From the NCBI RefSeq assembly GCF_000720135.1, contig NZ_JOIU01000010.1, positions 124,001-188,000 of the forward strand: DNA of 64,000 bases. Direction: 5' to 3'. Origin of the DNA: Streptomyces sp. NRRL S-1022. GTDB lineage: Bacteria; Actinomycetota; Actinomycetes; Streptomycetales; Streptomycetaceae. Below are positions 1-9,149 of the stretch, piece by piece (the first letter of the stretch is position 1; every line of letters starts with the position of its first letter). The translations under genes were made by a program, and so were the position numbers. The notes below the pieces were generated by a model. That model worked only from the letters and a program-made list of their open reading frames with translations. It did no database searches and was not told the DNA's origin.

Positions 1-855
1 GTCGACGCCGGCGAACTCGACCTCTACCTGGACCGGCTCGCCGCGCCCGCCACCGGCATCGACGTGATCGTCATCGAGGCCAGCGGGCTGGCGGAGCCGC
101 AGGAACTGGTGCGGATGGTGCTCGCCAGCGAGCATCCCGGCATCGTCTACGGCGGTCTGGTCGAGGTGGTCGACGCCGCCGAGTTCGACGCCACGCGGGC
201 CGGGCACCCCGAGATCGACCGGCACCTCGCCCTCGCCGACCTGGTCGTCGTCAACAAACTCGACCGCGCCGGCGACGCCGACCGGATCCTGGGGCTCGTG
301 CGCTCGCTCACCGACCGGGCCGCCGTCGTCCCCGCCACCTACGGCCGTATCGATCCCGAGTTCCTCTTCGACTGCCGGCCCACCGAGGAGCGCGTCGGGC
401 AGCTGTCCTTCGACGACCTGGACGACCACGGCGACGACAACCACACCGGCCACCTGCACACCGGCTACGACAGCCTCTCCTTCACCTCCGACGTGCCGCT
501 GGAGCCCCGCCGGCTCATGCGGTTCCTGGACGGCCGGCCCGAGGGGCTGTACCGGATCAAGGGGTACGTCGACTTCGGGCCGTACGACCCGGTCAACCGG
601 TACGCCGTGCACGCCGTCGGCCGGTTCCTGCGCTTCTACCCGGAGCCCTGGGCACCGGGGGAGGCCCGTCTCACCCAGCTCGTGCTGATCGGCTCCGGCA
701 TCGACGCGGACACCCTCGGCAAGGAACTCCAGGGGTGCAGGAACGACGCCCCGCACGCCGATGAGCACGGCATGTGGGGCGTCCTGCGCTACGTACAGGG
801 CCCGGACGGACCGGACGGCGGGACGGAAGCGGACCTGGAGGATCCGCCCGCCTAG
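1..855 (+). CDS. CobW-family GTP-binding metal chaperone, C-terminal part (5' end outside window)
   Basis: The frame is open from the first base, so the start lies upstream. The visible 284 residues carry the G3-like EASGLAEP motif, the G4 motif VVNKLD that gives guanine specificity, an acidic His-rich linker (DDHGDDNHTGHLHTGY), and a CobW C-terminal domain with the conserved IKGYVDF. The Walker A and the cysteine metal site typical of the family would be before base 1. Family members are GTP-driven metal insertases or zinc chaperones, and the His/Asp-rich linker suits metal binding. The metal and client protein cannot be told from sequence. The gene converges on topoisomerase IV subunit A, whose stop is 50 bases away. 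Confidence 0.85.
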   Translation, partial: VDAGELDLYLDRLAAPATGIDVIVIEASGLAEPQELVRMVLASEHPGIVYGGLVEVVDAAEFDATRAGHPEIDRHLALADLVVVNKLDRAGDADRILGLVRSLTDRAAVVPATYGRIDPEFLFDCRPTEERVGQLSFDDLDDHGDDNHTGHLHTGYDSLSFTSDVPLEPRRLMRFLDGRPEGLYRIKGYVDFGPYDPVNRYAVHAVGRFLRFYPEPWAPGEARLTQLVLIGSGIDADTLGKELQGCRNDAPHADEHGMWGVLRYVQGPDGPDGGTEADLEDPPA

Positions 856-904
856 CTTCGCCCGCCTCGACCCGGGCCGCCCGCGTGGACCCGGGCCGCC
901 CGGC

Positions 905-3364
905 TCAGAGCACCGGCCCCGCCACCACGGCCACCGTCTTCGGCAGCGAGGTGCCTGAGCCGTCCCGGCGCGGGTCCACCTCGGGCAGCTCCACCGGGGT
1001 GCCGTTCTTCTGCGCCGCGCGCGCGGGCAGCGGGCCCGCCCAGGCCAGCGACAGACAGTCCTCGCCCTTCAGGAAGCGCTGGCAGCGCACACCGCCCGTG
1101 GCCCGGCCCTTGCGCGGGTACTGGTCGAACGGGGTCAGCTTGGCCGTCGTCTGCACCGAGTCGTCCAGCGTGCCGCGCGAGCCCGCCACCGTGAACACCA
1201 CCGCGTCGGCGGCCGGGTCGACCGCCGTGAAAAAGATGACCTTCGCGCCCTCGGTGAGCTTGATGCCCGCCATGCCGCCCGCCGGGCGGCCCTGCGGCCG
1301 GACGATCGAGGCCTGGAACCGCAGCAGCTGCGCGTCGTCCGTGACGAACACCAGGTCCTCCTCGCCGGTGCGCAGCTCCACCGCGCCGACGATCCGGTCG
1401 CCCTCCTTGAGCGTGATGACCTCCAACTCGTCCTTGTTGGACGGATAGTCGGGCACCACCCGCTTGACGACACCCTGCTCCGTGCCGAGCGCGAGACCCG
1501 GCGACGACTCGTCCAGCGTGGTCAGGCAGACCACCGTCTCGTCGTCCCCCAGGGAGACGAACTCCGCCAGCGGGGCCCCGCCGGAGAGGTGCGGCGCGGG
1601 CAGCGGCTCCGGCAGCTGCGGCAGGTCGACCACGTTGATCCGCAGCAGCCGGCCCGCCGAGGTCACCGCACCGATCACCCCGCGCGCGGTCGCCGGCACC
1701 GCCGAGACGATCACGTCGTGCTTGACGCGCTTGGCGCCCGCCGCCTGCGGGAACGGCTCCGCGGTCGCCGTACGGGCCAGCAGCCCCGTCGAGGACAGCA
1801 GCACCCGGCACGGGTCGTCGGCCACCTGCAGCGGCACCGTGGCCGCCGTGGCGCCCGCGGACTCCAGCAGGACCGTGCGCCGGTCAGTGCCGAACTTCTT
1901 GGCCACGGCGGCCAGCTCGGCCGAGACCAGCTTGCGCAGCTCCGCGTCCGACTCCAGGATCCGGGTCAGCTCCTCGATCTCCGCGGTGAGCTTGTCCTTC
2001 TCCGCCTCCAGCTCGATCCGGTCGTACTTGGTGAGCCGGCGCAGCGGCGTGTCGAGGATGTACTGCGTCTGCACCTCGCTCAGCGAGAAGCGCTCCATCA
2101 GGCGCTCCTTGGCCTGCGCGGAGTTCTCGCTGGACCGGATGATCCGGATGACCTCGTCGATGTCGGCCAGCGCGGTCAGCAGGCCCTCGACCAGGTGCAG
2201 CCGGTCGCGCTTCTTGCCGCGGCGGAACTCGCTGCGGCGCCGGACCACGTCGAAGCGGTGGTCCAGGTAGACCTCCAGCAGCTCCTTCAGGCCCAGGGTG
2301 AGCGGCTGGCCGTCGACCAGGGCGACGTTGTTGATGCCGAAGGACTCCTCCATCGGCGTCAGCTTGTACAGCTGCTCCAGGACGGCCTCCGGCACGAAGC
2401 CGTTCTTGATCTCGATGACCAGGCGCAGGCCGTGCTCGCGGTCGGTGAGGTCCTTGACGTCGGCGATGCCCTGGATCTTCTTCGCGTTGACCAGGTCCTT
2501 GATCTTCGCGATGACCTTCTCGGGGCCGACCGTGAACGGCAGTTCGGTGACCACCAGGCCCTTGCGGCGGGCGGTGACGGTCTCGACCGACACGCTGGCG
2601 CGCATCTTGAAGGTGCCACGACCGGTCGCGTACGCGTCCCGGATGCCGTCGAGGCCGACGACCCGGCCGCCGGTGGGCAGGTCGGGGCCCGGGACGTGCT
2701 TCATCAGCGTGTCCAGGTCGGCGTTCGGGTTCCGGATCAGGTGGCGCGCGGCGGCGATGACCTCGCGCAGGTTGTGCGGCGGCATGTTCGTCGCCATGCC
2801 GACAGCGATGCCCGAGGACCCGTTGACCAGCAGGTTCGGGAAGGCGGCGGGCAGTGCCACCGGCTCCTGCTCCTGGCCGTCGTAGTTCGGCGCGAAGTCG
2901 ACGGTGTCCTCGTCGATCGACTCGGTCATCAGGCTCGTCGCCTCGGCCATCCGGCACTCGGTGTACCGCATGGCGGCCGGCGGGTCGTCGTTGCCCAGCG
3001 AACCGAAGTTGCCGTGGCCGTCGACCAGCGGGACGCGCATGGAGAAGGGCTGCGCCATGCGCACCAGGGCGTCGTAGATCGACGCGTCCCCGTGCGGGTG
3101 CAGCTTGCCCATGACCTCGCCGACGACACGCGCGCACTTCACGTAGCCGCGCTCGGGACGCAGGCCCATCTCGTTCATCTGATAGACGATCCGGCGGTGC
3201 ACCGGCTTGAGACCGTCACGGGCGTCCGGCAGGGCGCGCGAGTAGATGACCGAGTACGCGTACTCGAGGTAGGAGCCACGCATCTCGTCCACGACGTCGA
3301 TGTCGAGGATTCTCTCCTCGAACGAATCGTCGGGCGGCGGGGTCTTCGTGCTGCGGCGGGCCAT
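905..3364 (-). CDS. parC: DNA topoisomerase IV subunit A (ParC/GyrA family)
   Basis: 819 residues of type IIA topoisomerase A subunit. It cuts and religates DNA together with a ParE partner not in this window. The breakage-reunion domain is clear: [19 protein letters not shown] and [20 protein letters not shown] lead to the catalytic tyrosine (about Tyr134) in [10 protein letters not shown] coiled-coil gate follows, then a beta-pinwheel domain (about 510-815) that lacks an obvious GyrA box. That lack, and the position beside the sepH/ptsH backbone, favour topoisomerase IV over gyrase A. An AGGAGC ribosome site precedes the ATG. Streptomyces needs this enzyme for decatenation during sporulation. 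Confidence 0.88.
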   Translation of the reverse strand: MARRSTKTPPPDDSFEERILDIDVVDEMRGSYLEYAYSVIYSRALPDARDGLKPVHRRIVYQMNEMGLRPERGYVKCARVVGEVMGKLHPHGDASIYDALVRMAQPFSMRVPLVDGHGNFGSLGNDDPPAAMRYTECRMAEATSLMTESIDEDTVDFAPNYDGQEQEPVALPAAFPNLLVNGSSGIAVGMATNMPPHNLREVIAAARHLIRNPNADLDTLMKHVPGPDLPTGGRVVGLDGIRDAYATGRGTFKMRASVSVETVTARRKGLVVTELPFTVGPEKVIAKIKDLVNAKKIQGIADVKDLTDREHGLRLVIEIKNGFVPEAVLEQLYKLTPMEESFGINNVALVDGQPLTLGLKELLEVYLDHRFDVVRRRSEFRRGKKRDRLHLVEGLLTALADIDEVIRIIRSSENSAQAKERLMERFSLSEVQTQYILDTPLRRLTKYDRIELEAEKDKLTAEIEELTRILESDAELRKLVSAELAAVAKKFGTDRRTVLLESAGATAATVPLQVADDPCRVLLSSTGLLARTATAEPFPQAAGAKRVKHDVIVSAVPATARGVIGAVTSAGRLLRINVVDLPQLPEPLPAPHLSGGAPLAEFVSLGDDETVVCLTTLDESSPGLALGTEQGVVKRVVPDYPSNKDELEVITLKEGDRIVGAVELRTGEEDLVFVTDDAQLLRFQASIVRPQGRPAGGMAGIKLTEGAKVIFFTAVDPAADAVVFTVAGSRGTLDDSVQTTAKLTPFDQYPRKGRATGGVRCQRFLKGEDCLSLAWAGPLPARAAQKNGTPVELPEVDPRRDGSGTSLPKTVAVVAGPVL

Positions 3365-3659
3365 CGCTGCCTGGCTCCTTCTGATCTGGTCGCTCGCCTA
3401 CGGGGCGCTCGTGCTGCTGAAGCGTTTGACGGATCTGACGCGGACCATTGTGGACCTAGGCACTGACAACCCGTGCCACCACCCGGTCGGGCGGGCTCGC
3501 CGGACCGGCGGAGCGGAGTCCGACGCAGGCTACGCGATCCGCTGTGGGCGTACGTCCCGCGGGAACTTCGCCGAGGCCCCGCACGCTTTGCATACAGTGG
3601 CAGGAACGGCAGGAAAACCGCGGTTTCCATCAACCGCCTCCGCTCGCGAAGGGACGTAC
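3365..3659. other. Divergent promoter region between parC and the M16 peptidase pair
   Basis: About 295 bases lie between the two divergent starts. A GAAGGGA ribosome site sits just before the peptidase ATG at 3660. The frame of the peptidase is open further upstream (to 3300), but that part overlaps the parC start and lacks peptidase character. No operator was recognised. Confidence 0.5.
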
Positions 3660-5054
3660 ATGCCCATGGGTCACATGACCACAGCCGAGGCAGGCTCCGG
3701 GGGCCTGACAGCGACCGAGCACCGCCTGGCCAACGGTCTGCGCGTGGTGCTCTCCGAGGACCACCTGACCCCGGTGGCGGCGGTCTGCCTCTGGTACGAC
3801 GTCGGCTCCCGGCACGAAGTCAAGGGCCGTACCGGCCTGGCTCACCTTTTCGAGCACCTCATGTTCCAGGGCTCCGCGCAGGTGAAGGGCAACGGCCACT
3901 TCGAACTGGTGCAGGGCGCCGGCGGCTCGCTCAACGGCACCACCAGCTTCGAGCGCACCAACTACTTCGAGACCATGCCCGCCCACCAGCTGGAGCTGGC
4001 GCTCTGGCTGGAGGCCGACCGCATGGGCTCCCTGCTGGCCGCCCTGGACGACGAGTCCATGGAGAACCAGCGGGACGTCGTCAAGAACGAGCGCCGCCAG
4101 CGCTACGACAACGTGCCGTACGGCACCGCCTTCGAGAAGCTGACCGCGCTCTCCTACCCGGAGGGCCACCCCTACCACCACACGCCGATCGGCTCCATGG
4201 CGGACCTGGACGCGGCCACCCTGGAGGACGCCCGCCAGTTCTTCCGCACGTACTACGCGCCGAACAACGCGGTGCTGTCCGTGGTCGGCGACATCGACCC
4301 GCAGCAGACCCTCGCCTGGGTCGAGAGGTACTTCGGCTCCATCCCGTCCCACGACGGCAAGCCCGCGCCCCGCGACGGTTCCCTGCCGGACGTGATCGGC
4401 GAGCAGAAGCGCGAGGTCGTCGTGGAGGAGGTCCCGGCGCGCGCCCTGATGGCCGCCTACCGGCTCCCGCACGACGGCACGCGCGCGTGCGACGCGGCCG
4501 ACCTCGCGCTGACCGTCCTCGGCGGCGGCGAGTCCTCCCGCCTGTACAACCGGCTGGTGCGCCGCGACCGTACGGCCGTCGCGGCCGGCTTCGGCCTGCT
4601 CCGCCTGGCCGGCGCGCCCTCCATGGGCTGGCTGGACGTGAAGACCTCCGGTGACGTCGAGGTGCCGGTCATCGAGGCCGCCATCGACGAGGAGCTCGCC
4701 CGGTTCGCCGCGGAGGGCCCCACGCCCGAGGAGATGGAACGCGCCCAGGCCCAGCTGGAGCGCGAGTGGCTGGACCGGCTCGGCACGGTCGCCGGCCGCG
4801 CCGACGAACTGTGCCGGTTCGCGGTCCTGTTCGGCGACCCGCAGCTCGCCCTGACCGCCGTCCAGCGCGTCCTGGAGGTGACCCCGGAGGAGGTCCAGGA
4901 GGTCGCCAAGGCCCGTCTGCGGCCCGACAACCGCGCGGTCCTCGTCTACGAGCCGAAGTCCCCGCAGGCCGCCCCGGACGCCGACGTCCCCGAGGACCCG
5001 GAGCAGGAAGCAACCGTAGAGGCCGGCAACGAGAACGAGGAGACGGCCAAGTGA
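3660..5054 (+). CDS. M16-family zinc metallopeptidase, catalytic subunit type
   Basis: 464 residues. The inverted zinc motif HLFEH (about residues 62-66) and the downstream glutamate in VVKNERRQ (about 144) mark an active M16 (pitrilysin/processing-peptidase) protein with tandem M16 domains. The start at 3660 is chosen because GAAGGGA lies six bases before it. The stop codon overlaps the GTG of the next M16 gene by four bases, so the two are translationally coupled. M16B enzymes work as two-part clamshells, so this is probably the catalytic partner of a heterodimer with the following gene. There is no signal peptide and the substrate is unknown. Confidence 0.88.
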   Translation: MPMGHMTTAEAGSGGLTATEHRLANGLRVVLSEDHLTPVAAVCLWYDVGSRHEVKGRTGLAHLFEHLMFQGSAQVKGNGHFELVQGAGGSLNGTTSFERTNYFETMPAHQLELALWLEADRMGSLLAALDDESMENQRDVVKNERRQRYDNVPYGTAFEKLTALSYPEGHPYHHTPIGSMADLDAATLEDARQFFRTYYAPNNAVLSVVGDIDPQQTLAWVERYFGSIPSHDGKPAPRDGSLPDVIGEQKREVVVEEVPARALMAAYRLPHDGTRACDAADLALTVLGGGESSRLYNRLVRRDRTAVAAGFGLLRLAGAPSMGWLDVKTSGDVEVPVIEAAIDEELARFAAEGPTPEEMERAQAQLEREWLDRLGTVAGRADELCRFAVLFGDPQLALTAVQRVLEVTPEEVQEVAKARLRPDNRAVLVYEPKSPQAAPDADVPEDPEQEATVEAGNENEETAK

Positions 5055-6439
5055 CCGAGCTCGCCACCATGGACTTCCACCCCCGGCCGCAGCCCGGCGA
5101 GGCCAGGCCCTGGGCGTTCCCGGCCCCCGAACGCGGCACGCTGGACAACGGCCTGACCGTGCTGCGCTGCCACCGCCCCGGCCAGCAGGTCGTCGCCGTC
5201 GAGGTGCTGCTGGACGCGCCGCTGGAAGCCGAGCCGGCCGGCCTGGACGGCGTCGCCACGATCATGGCGCGGGCCTTCTCGGAGGGCACCGACAAGCACT
5301 CCGCCGAGGAGTTCGCCGCCGAGCTGGAGCGCGCGGGCGCCACCCTGGACGCGCACGCCGACCACCCCGGCGTCCGGCTCAGCCTGGAGGTCCCGGCCTC
5401 CCGCCTGGCCAAGGGCCTCGGCCTGCTCTCCGACGCCCTGCGCGCGCCCGCCTTCGCCGAGAGCGAGGTCGAGCGGCTGGTCCGCAACCGCCTGGACGAG
5501 ATCCCGCACGAGCTGGCCAATCCCTCCCGCCGGGCCGCCAAGGAGCTCTCCAAGGAGCTGTTCCCGGCGACCTCGCGCATGTCCCGGCCGCGCCAGGGCA
5601 CCGAGGAGACGGTCGAGAAGATCGACGCCGGTGCCGTGCGCGCCTTCTACGACCGCCATGTGCGGCCCGGCACGGCCACCGTGGTCGTCGTCGGCGACCT
5701 GACCGGCACCGACCTGGACGGGCTGCTCGGCGACACCCTGGGCGCCTGGACCGGCACCCCGGGCGAGCCCCGCCCGGTGCCGCCGGTGACCGCCGACGAC
5801 ACCGGGCGCGTGGTCATCGTGGACCGTCCCGGCGCCGTCCAGACGCAGCTGCTCATCGGCCGGATCGGCCCCGACCGGCACGACCGGGTGTGGCCCGCCC
5901 AGGTGCTCGGCACGTACTGCCTGGGCGGCACCCTCACCTCCCGTCTGGACCGTGTCCTGCGGGAGGAGAAGGGCTACACCTACGGCGTGCGCTCCTTCGG
6001 GCAGGTCCTCAGGTCCGCGCCGGACGGCACGGGCGCGGCGATGCTCGCCATCAGCGGCTCCGTGGACACGCCGAACACCGGTCCGGCCCTGGACGACCTG
6101 TGGAAGGTGCTGCGGACCGTCGCGGCGGAGGGCCTGACCGACGCCGAGCGGGACGTCGCCGTGCAGAACCTCGTCGGCGTGGCGCCGCTGAAGTACGAGA
6201 CCGCGGCGGCCGTCGCGAGCACGCTGGCCGACCAGGTCGAGCAGCACCTGCCCGACGACTTCCAGGCGACGCTGTACCGGCAGCTGGCCGCCACGGGCAC
6301 GGTGGAGGCCACCGCGGCCGTCGTGAACGCCTTCCCGGTGGACCGTCTGGTGACCGTCCTCGTCGGTGACGCGGCCCGGATCAAGGCGCCGGTGGAGGCG
6401 CTCGGCATCGGTGAAGTGACCGTGGTGGCGGCCGAGTAA
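5051..6439 (+). CDS. M16-family peptidase-like protein, probably non-catalytic partner
   Basis: 462 residues with the M16 fold: an N-terminal domain beginning near GTLDNGLTVLRCHRPG and a C-terminal domain with LREEKGYTYGVRSFG. The region equivalent to the zinc helix reads MARAFSEGTDKHSAEEF, with no HxxEH, so zinc catalysis is not expected. The GTG start overlaps the upstream stop (GTGA). In mitochondrial processing peptidase and in bacterial M16B pairs the inactive subunit supplies substrate-binding residues; that role is inferred here. A strong hairpin follows the stop, ending the two-gene operon. Confidence 0.85.
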   Translation: MTELATMDFHPRPQPGEARPWAFPAPERGTLDNGLTVLRCHRPGQQVVAVEVLLDAPLEAEPAGLDGVATIMARAFSEGTDKHSAEEFAAELERAGATLDAHADHPGVRLSLEVPASRLAKGLGLLSDALRAPAFAESEVERLVRNRLDEIPHELANPSRRAAKELSKELFPATSRMSRPRQGTEETVEKIDAGAVRAFYDRHVRPGTATVVVVGDLTGTDLDGLLGDTLGAWTGTPGEPRPVPPVTADDTGRVVIVDRPGAVQTQLLIGRIGPDRHDRVWPAQVLGTYCLGGTLTSRLDRVLREEKGYTYGVRSFGQVLRSAPDGTGAAMLAISGSVDTPNTGPALDDLWKVLRTVAAEGLTDAERDVAVQNLVGVAPLKYETAAAVASTLADQVEQHLPDDFQATLYRQLAATGTVEATAAVVNAFPVDRLVTVLVGDAARIKAPVEALGIGEVTVVAAE

Positions 6440-6452
6440 CGGCACGCGCGCG

Positions 6453-6486
6453 AGGGCCCTGGCGACCTACGGGTCGTCAGGGCCCT
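6453..6486 (+). terminator. Intrinsic terminator of the M16 operon
   Basis: A 15-base-pair stem (AGGGCCCTGGCGACC against GGTCGTCAGGGCCCT, one G-T wobble) closes on a TACG loop, an extra-stable UNCG-type tetraloop. It starts 14 bases after the second M16 stop. There is no long T run, as is usual in Streptomyces. Confidence 0.8.
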
Positions 6487-6654
6487 GCTGTTCCACTCGC
6501 CCCCTCAGATGCCCGTTTTGGGGCGGAGGTTGCCTGTCTGCCCTGTGGGATGCGCTACAAAAACCCGGCTGCGTTTGAGGATTGAAAGCGCGCCACCGTA
6601 GCTTCGTCCAGGCTGTTCGTCAGGCAGTGCGCCGCACCCGCGGCACCGGACAGT

Positions 6655-6800
6655 CATCGCCGAGTCCCCGTACGGCGCGAGCCAGGGGAGCCGGGGACCC
6701 ATCGTCCCTGGGGTGAATCGGGCGCCCGCGCGGCTGCGAGGGGGCCCGTAGGAGACCTTCCTGCTCCGAACCCGTCAGCTAACCCGGTAGGCGAGAGGGA
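6655..6800 (+). ncRNA. Probable c-di-AMP riboswitch (ydaO/yuaA class) before the M23 peptidase gene
   Basis: The leader holds elements of the actinobacterial ydaO motif in the right order: GCCGAGTCCCCG at 6659, AGCCGGGGACCCA near 6690, GGGGTGAATCGGGC near 6710, then the 3' signature CCGAACCCGTCAGCTAACC (around 6766) and GGTAGGCGAGAGG, which can close the P1 stem with GCCGA. Riboswitches of this class control cell-wall hydrolase genes such as rpf and M23/NlpC peptidases in Streptomyces, and usually switch expression off when c-di-AMP is bound. The next gene is exactly such a hydrolase, 20 bases downstream. I recognised the motif by eye; boundaries are approximate. Confidence 0.8.
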
Positions 6801-6820
6801 AGGAAAGGACCAGCCACTTC

Positions 6821-7576
6821 ATGGCGTTCATGTGCGCCACCGGGAAGCACCGCAAGCCCGGCCGGGTCAAGCGGACCACCGCCCAGGCGGCCGGCGTCGC
6901 CGCCCTCACCACCACCGGCGTGATCGGCACCCTCGCCGCCTCCCCGGCGCTCGCCGCCGAGAACCCCACGGAGCAGACCGGTCTCGTCCCCGTCCTCACC
7001 GTGACCGAGGACGTGCCCGAGCAGATCGACGCGCAGGCCACCGCCCAGCAGCAGGCCGCCGAGCTGAAGGCGGCCCGGGAGGCCGCGACGAAGGCCGCCG
7101 CCAAGCGGGCCGAGGAGGTGCGCGTGGCCAAGGCCCGTGCCGCCCGTGAGGCCGAGCGCAAGCTGCTGAACACCTTCGTCGCCCCCATCGCGCACTCGTA
7201 CGTCTCCACGGGCTACCAGGCCAGCAGCTCGCTGTGGTCCTCCGGTTCGCACACCGGCATCGACTTCCACGCGGCCAGCGGCACGGCCGTCCACGCGGTG
7301 GGCTCCGGCACGGTCGTGTCCACCGGGTGGGGCGGCGCGTACGGCAACCAGATCGTCCTCCGCATGGCGGACGGCATGTACACGCAATACGGCCACCTGT
7401 CGTCCATCGGGGTCACGGTGGGCCAGAAGGTCGTCCCGGGCCAGCAGATCGGCCTGTCCGGCGCCACCGGCAACGTCACCGGCCCGCATCTGCACTTCGA
7501 GGCGCGGACCACCCCCGAGTACGGCTCGGACATCGACCCGATCGCCTACCTCCGCAAGCACGGCGTGCACGTCTGA
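6821..7576 (+). CDS. Secreted M23-family peptidoglycan peptidase (LytM domain)
   Basis: 251 residues: a basic N-terminus, a hydrophobic segment and an ALAAEN signal-peptidase site near residue 46. An Ala/Glu/Lys-rich coiled coil follows (about 65-110), then an M23 domain (about 130-245). Zinc ligands are visible in HTGIDFHA and in GPHLHFEAR, and GHLSS lies between them. Such enzymes cut peptide cross-links in the wall. An in-frame ATG at 6830 is an alternative start. The leader probably carries a c-di-AMP riboswitch, which would tie wall hydrolysis to osmotic and potassium signalling. Confidence 0.88.
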   Translation: MAFMCATGKHRKPGRVKRTTAQAAGVAALTTTGVIGTLAASPALAAENPTEQTGLVPVLTVTEDVPEQIDAQATAQQQAAELKAAREAATKAAAKRAEEVRVAKARAAREAERKLLNTFVAPIAHSYVSTGYQASSSLWSSGSHTGIDFHAASGTAVHAVGSGTVVSTGWGGAYGNQIVLRMADGMYTQYGHLSSIGVTVGQKVVPGQQIGLSGATGNVTGPHLHFEARTTPEYGSDIDPIAYLRKHGVHV

Positions 7577-7599
7577 CGGCCCGCGCACGACCCTCCGAG

Positions 7600-7622
7600 G
7601 CCCCGGCTCCCCGAGCCGGGGC
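7600..7622 (+). terminator. Terminator of the M23 peptidase gene
   Basis: A perfect 10-base-pair stem (GCCCCGGCTC against GAGCCGGGGC) with a CCC loop is followed by TTTCG. It lies 24 bases after the M23 stop. Confidence 0.75.
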
Positions 7623-7775
7623 TTTCGCCGTTTATCGGGGTGTCCGCCGGATCCGCCGACCAAAAAGATATCCATCGACGAGGGCCTGCCATCGGAAATT
7701 CCGGTCCCTTGGAATAGAGTCACGGAACACGCGTCCATCGTCGGCGTAATACGGGGATCAAGGCGGAGGTCGGTC

Positions 7776-8462
7776 ATGCGTATTCCGGCGCACTCGGTGT
7801 GCACCGCAGTCCGGGACGACATCGTCGCGGGCGTCTACGAGCGCGGCAGCCGCCTTACCGAGGAAGTCCTGGCACGCCGGTACGGCGTCTCCCGCGTCCC
7901 GGTGCGTGAGGCCCTGCGCACCCTGGAGGCCGAGGGCTTCGTGGTGACGCGCCGGCACGCGGGCGCGTGCGTGGCCGAGCCGACCGAGCAGGAGGCCGCC
8001 GACCTGCTGGAGATGCGGATGCTGCTGGAGCCGCTGGGTGCCGCCAGGGCCGCCCAGCGGCGCACCGAGGCCCATCTGAAGGTGCTGCGCGGCCTGGTCC
8101 GGCTGGGCCAGGAGCGGGCCAGGCGGGGCGGCAGCGAGGACCTGCGCTCGCTGGGGGGCTGGTTCCACGAGACCCTCGCCCAGGCCTCCGGTAGCCCCTC
8201 GCTGACCTCGATGCTGACCCAGCTGCGGCACAAGATTGCCTGGATGTACACGGTGGAGGCGCCGGCCGGCCCGCTGGAGTCCTGGACGGAGCACGGCGCC
8301 ATCGTGGACGCGGTGGCGCGCGGGGACGCCGAGCGCGCGCGGGCGCTCACCACGCTGCACGCGGAGCGCGCGACGGGCTCGCACCGGCTGCGCTTTTCCG
8401 GTGCCGCGGAGCGTGTGAGGACTTCGCAACGAGCCGTAAACATGTCGGGCCAGCGGCATTAA
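7776..8462 (+). CDS. GntR-family transcriptional regulator (FadR/FCD type)
   Basis: 228 residues. The N-terminal winged helix (about 8-70) reads RLTEEVLARRYGVSRVPVREALRTLEAEGF, the standard GntR recognition region. The all-helical C-terminal half has the FCD layout (EMRMLLEPLGAARAA, then ESWTEHGAIVDAVARGDAERA) in which Asp/His residues bind metal and an acid ligand. A GGAGG ribosome site precedes the ATG at 7776. The gene stands alone between the M23 peptidase and the convergent ptsH. The effector is unknown. Confidence 0.85.
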   Translation: MRIPAHSVCTAVRDDIVAGVYERGSRLTEEVLARRYGVSRVPVREALRTLEAEGFVVTRRHAGACVAEPTEQEAADLLEMRMLLEPLGAARAAQRRTEAHLKVLRGLVRLGQERARRGGSEDLRSLGGWFHETLAQASGSPSLTSMLTQLRHKIAWMYTVEAPAGPLESWTEHGAIVDAVARGDAERARALTTLHAERATGSHRLRFSGAAERVRTSQRAVNMSGQRH

Positions 8463-8634
8463 CACGGGGGCCGTATACAAAGGAGAGTTATTACGGGGCG
8501 GGGGTTCGCGGGATGTTCTCCGCTGCCCGAATTCATCGGTGCGGTAATTCGTGCGGTTTTCCGGGAACCGGGGACCGGGAATCGGGTGAATCAACGGCAC
8601 GGATGACGCATCACGGATGACGCGGATACGGCGA

Positions 8635-8666
8635 AGCCGCGCCCGCCCCGAAAGGCGAACGCGGCT
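8635..8666 (-). terminator. Probable terminator of ptsH
   Basis: Stem AGCCGCG against CGCGGCT with additional pairing inside (GCC/GGC around a CCGAAA loop), 24 bases beyond the ptsH stop on the minus strand. The region 8463-8634 before it shows nothing recognisable. Confidence 0.5.
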
Positions 8667-8689
8667 CCGGCGCTCTGCGCGGTACTCGC

Positions 8690-8971
8690 TCAGACGGTCT
8701 CGGGCAGCTCCTCCAGGCCCTCGGAGACCAGCTTGGCCAGCCGGTCGAGCGCGGCGTCCGCACCCTCGGCGTCGGAGGCGAGGACGATCTCCTCGCCGCC
8801 CTGGGCGCCCAGGCCCAGAACGGCGAGCATGGAGGCCGCGTTGACGGGGTTGCCCCCGGCCTTGGCGATCGTCACCGGGACGCCTGTGGCCGTGGCGGCT
8901 CGGACGAAGATGGAGGCGGGGCGGGCGTGGAGGCCCTCGGCCCAGCCGACGTTGACGCGGCGCTCAGCCAT
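8690..8971 (-). CDS. ptsH: HPr phosphocarrier protein of the PTS
   Basis: 93 residues, the normal HPr length. The phosphorylated histidine is in GLHARPAS (His15 region) and the regulatory-serine region reads NAASMLAVLGLGAQGGE. HPr carries phosphate from enzyme I to the EIIA domains of sugar permeases, which in Streptomyces serve N-acetylglucosamine and fructose. It is a single-gene unit with its own terminator. A GAAGGGCAG ribosome site lies upstream of the ATG. Confidence 0.95.
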   Translation of the reverse strand: MAERRVNVGWAEGLHARPASIFVRAATATGVPVTIAKAGGNPVNAASMLAVLGLGAQGGEEIVLASDAEGADAALDRLAKLVSEGLEELPETV

Positions 8972-9136
8972 GTGTTGCTGCCCTTCGGTGTTCAGGGTTG
9001 TCTAGACCAGTTTCCCACATCGTGAAGCGTGCCCGGAGGGGACGTCCGTCCCCTTCCGTCGTGGCACCGGACCGCGGCCTCGGTCCGGCTTCCCGTCCTC
9101 CACAGACTGCCTCGCGCCGCTGTCGTACGCGAGCCG

Positions 9137-9142
9137 TACTCT
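9137..9142 (+). promoter_or_regulatory. Candidate -10 box of a leaderless promoter
   Basis: TACTCT ends seven bases before the ATG at 9150, with no purine-rich ribosome site between, which suits a leaderless mRNA. Confidence 0.45.
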
Positions 9143-9149
9143 GGGGCCC

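Noticed and set aside
1589..3466. Long open frame on the plus strand inside parC
   Set aside because: Arg/Gln/Val-rich low-complexity translation without motifs; parC on the other strand is well supported.
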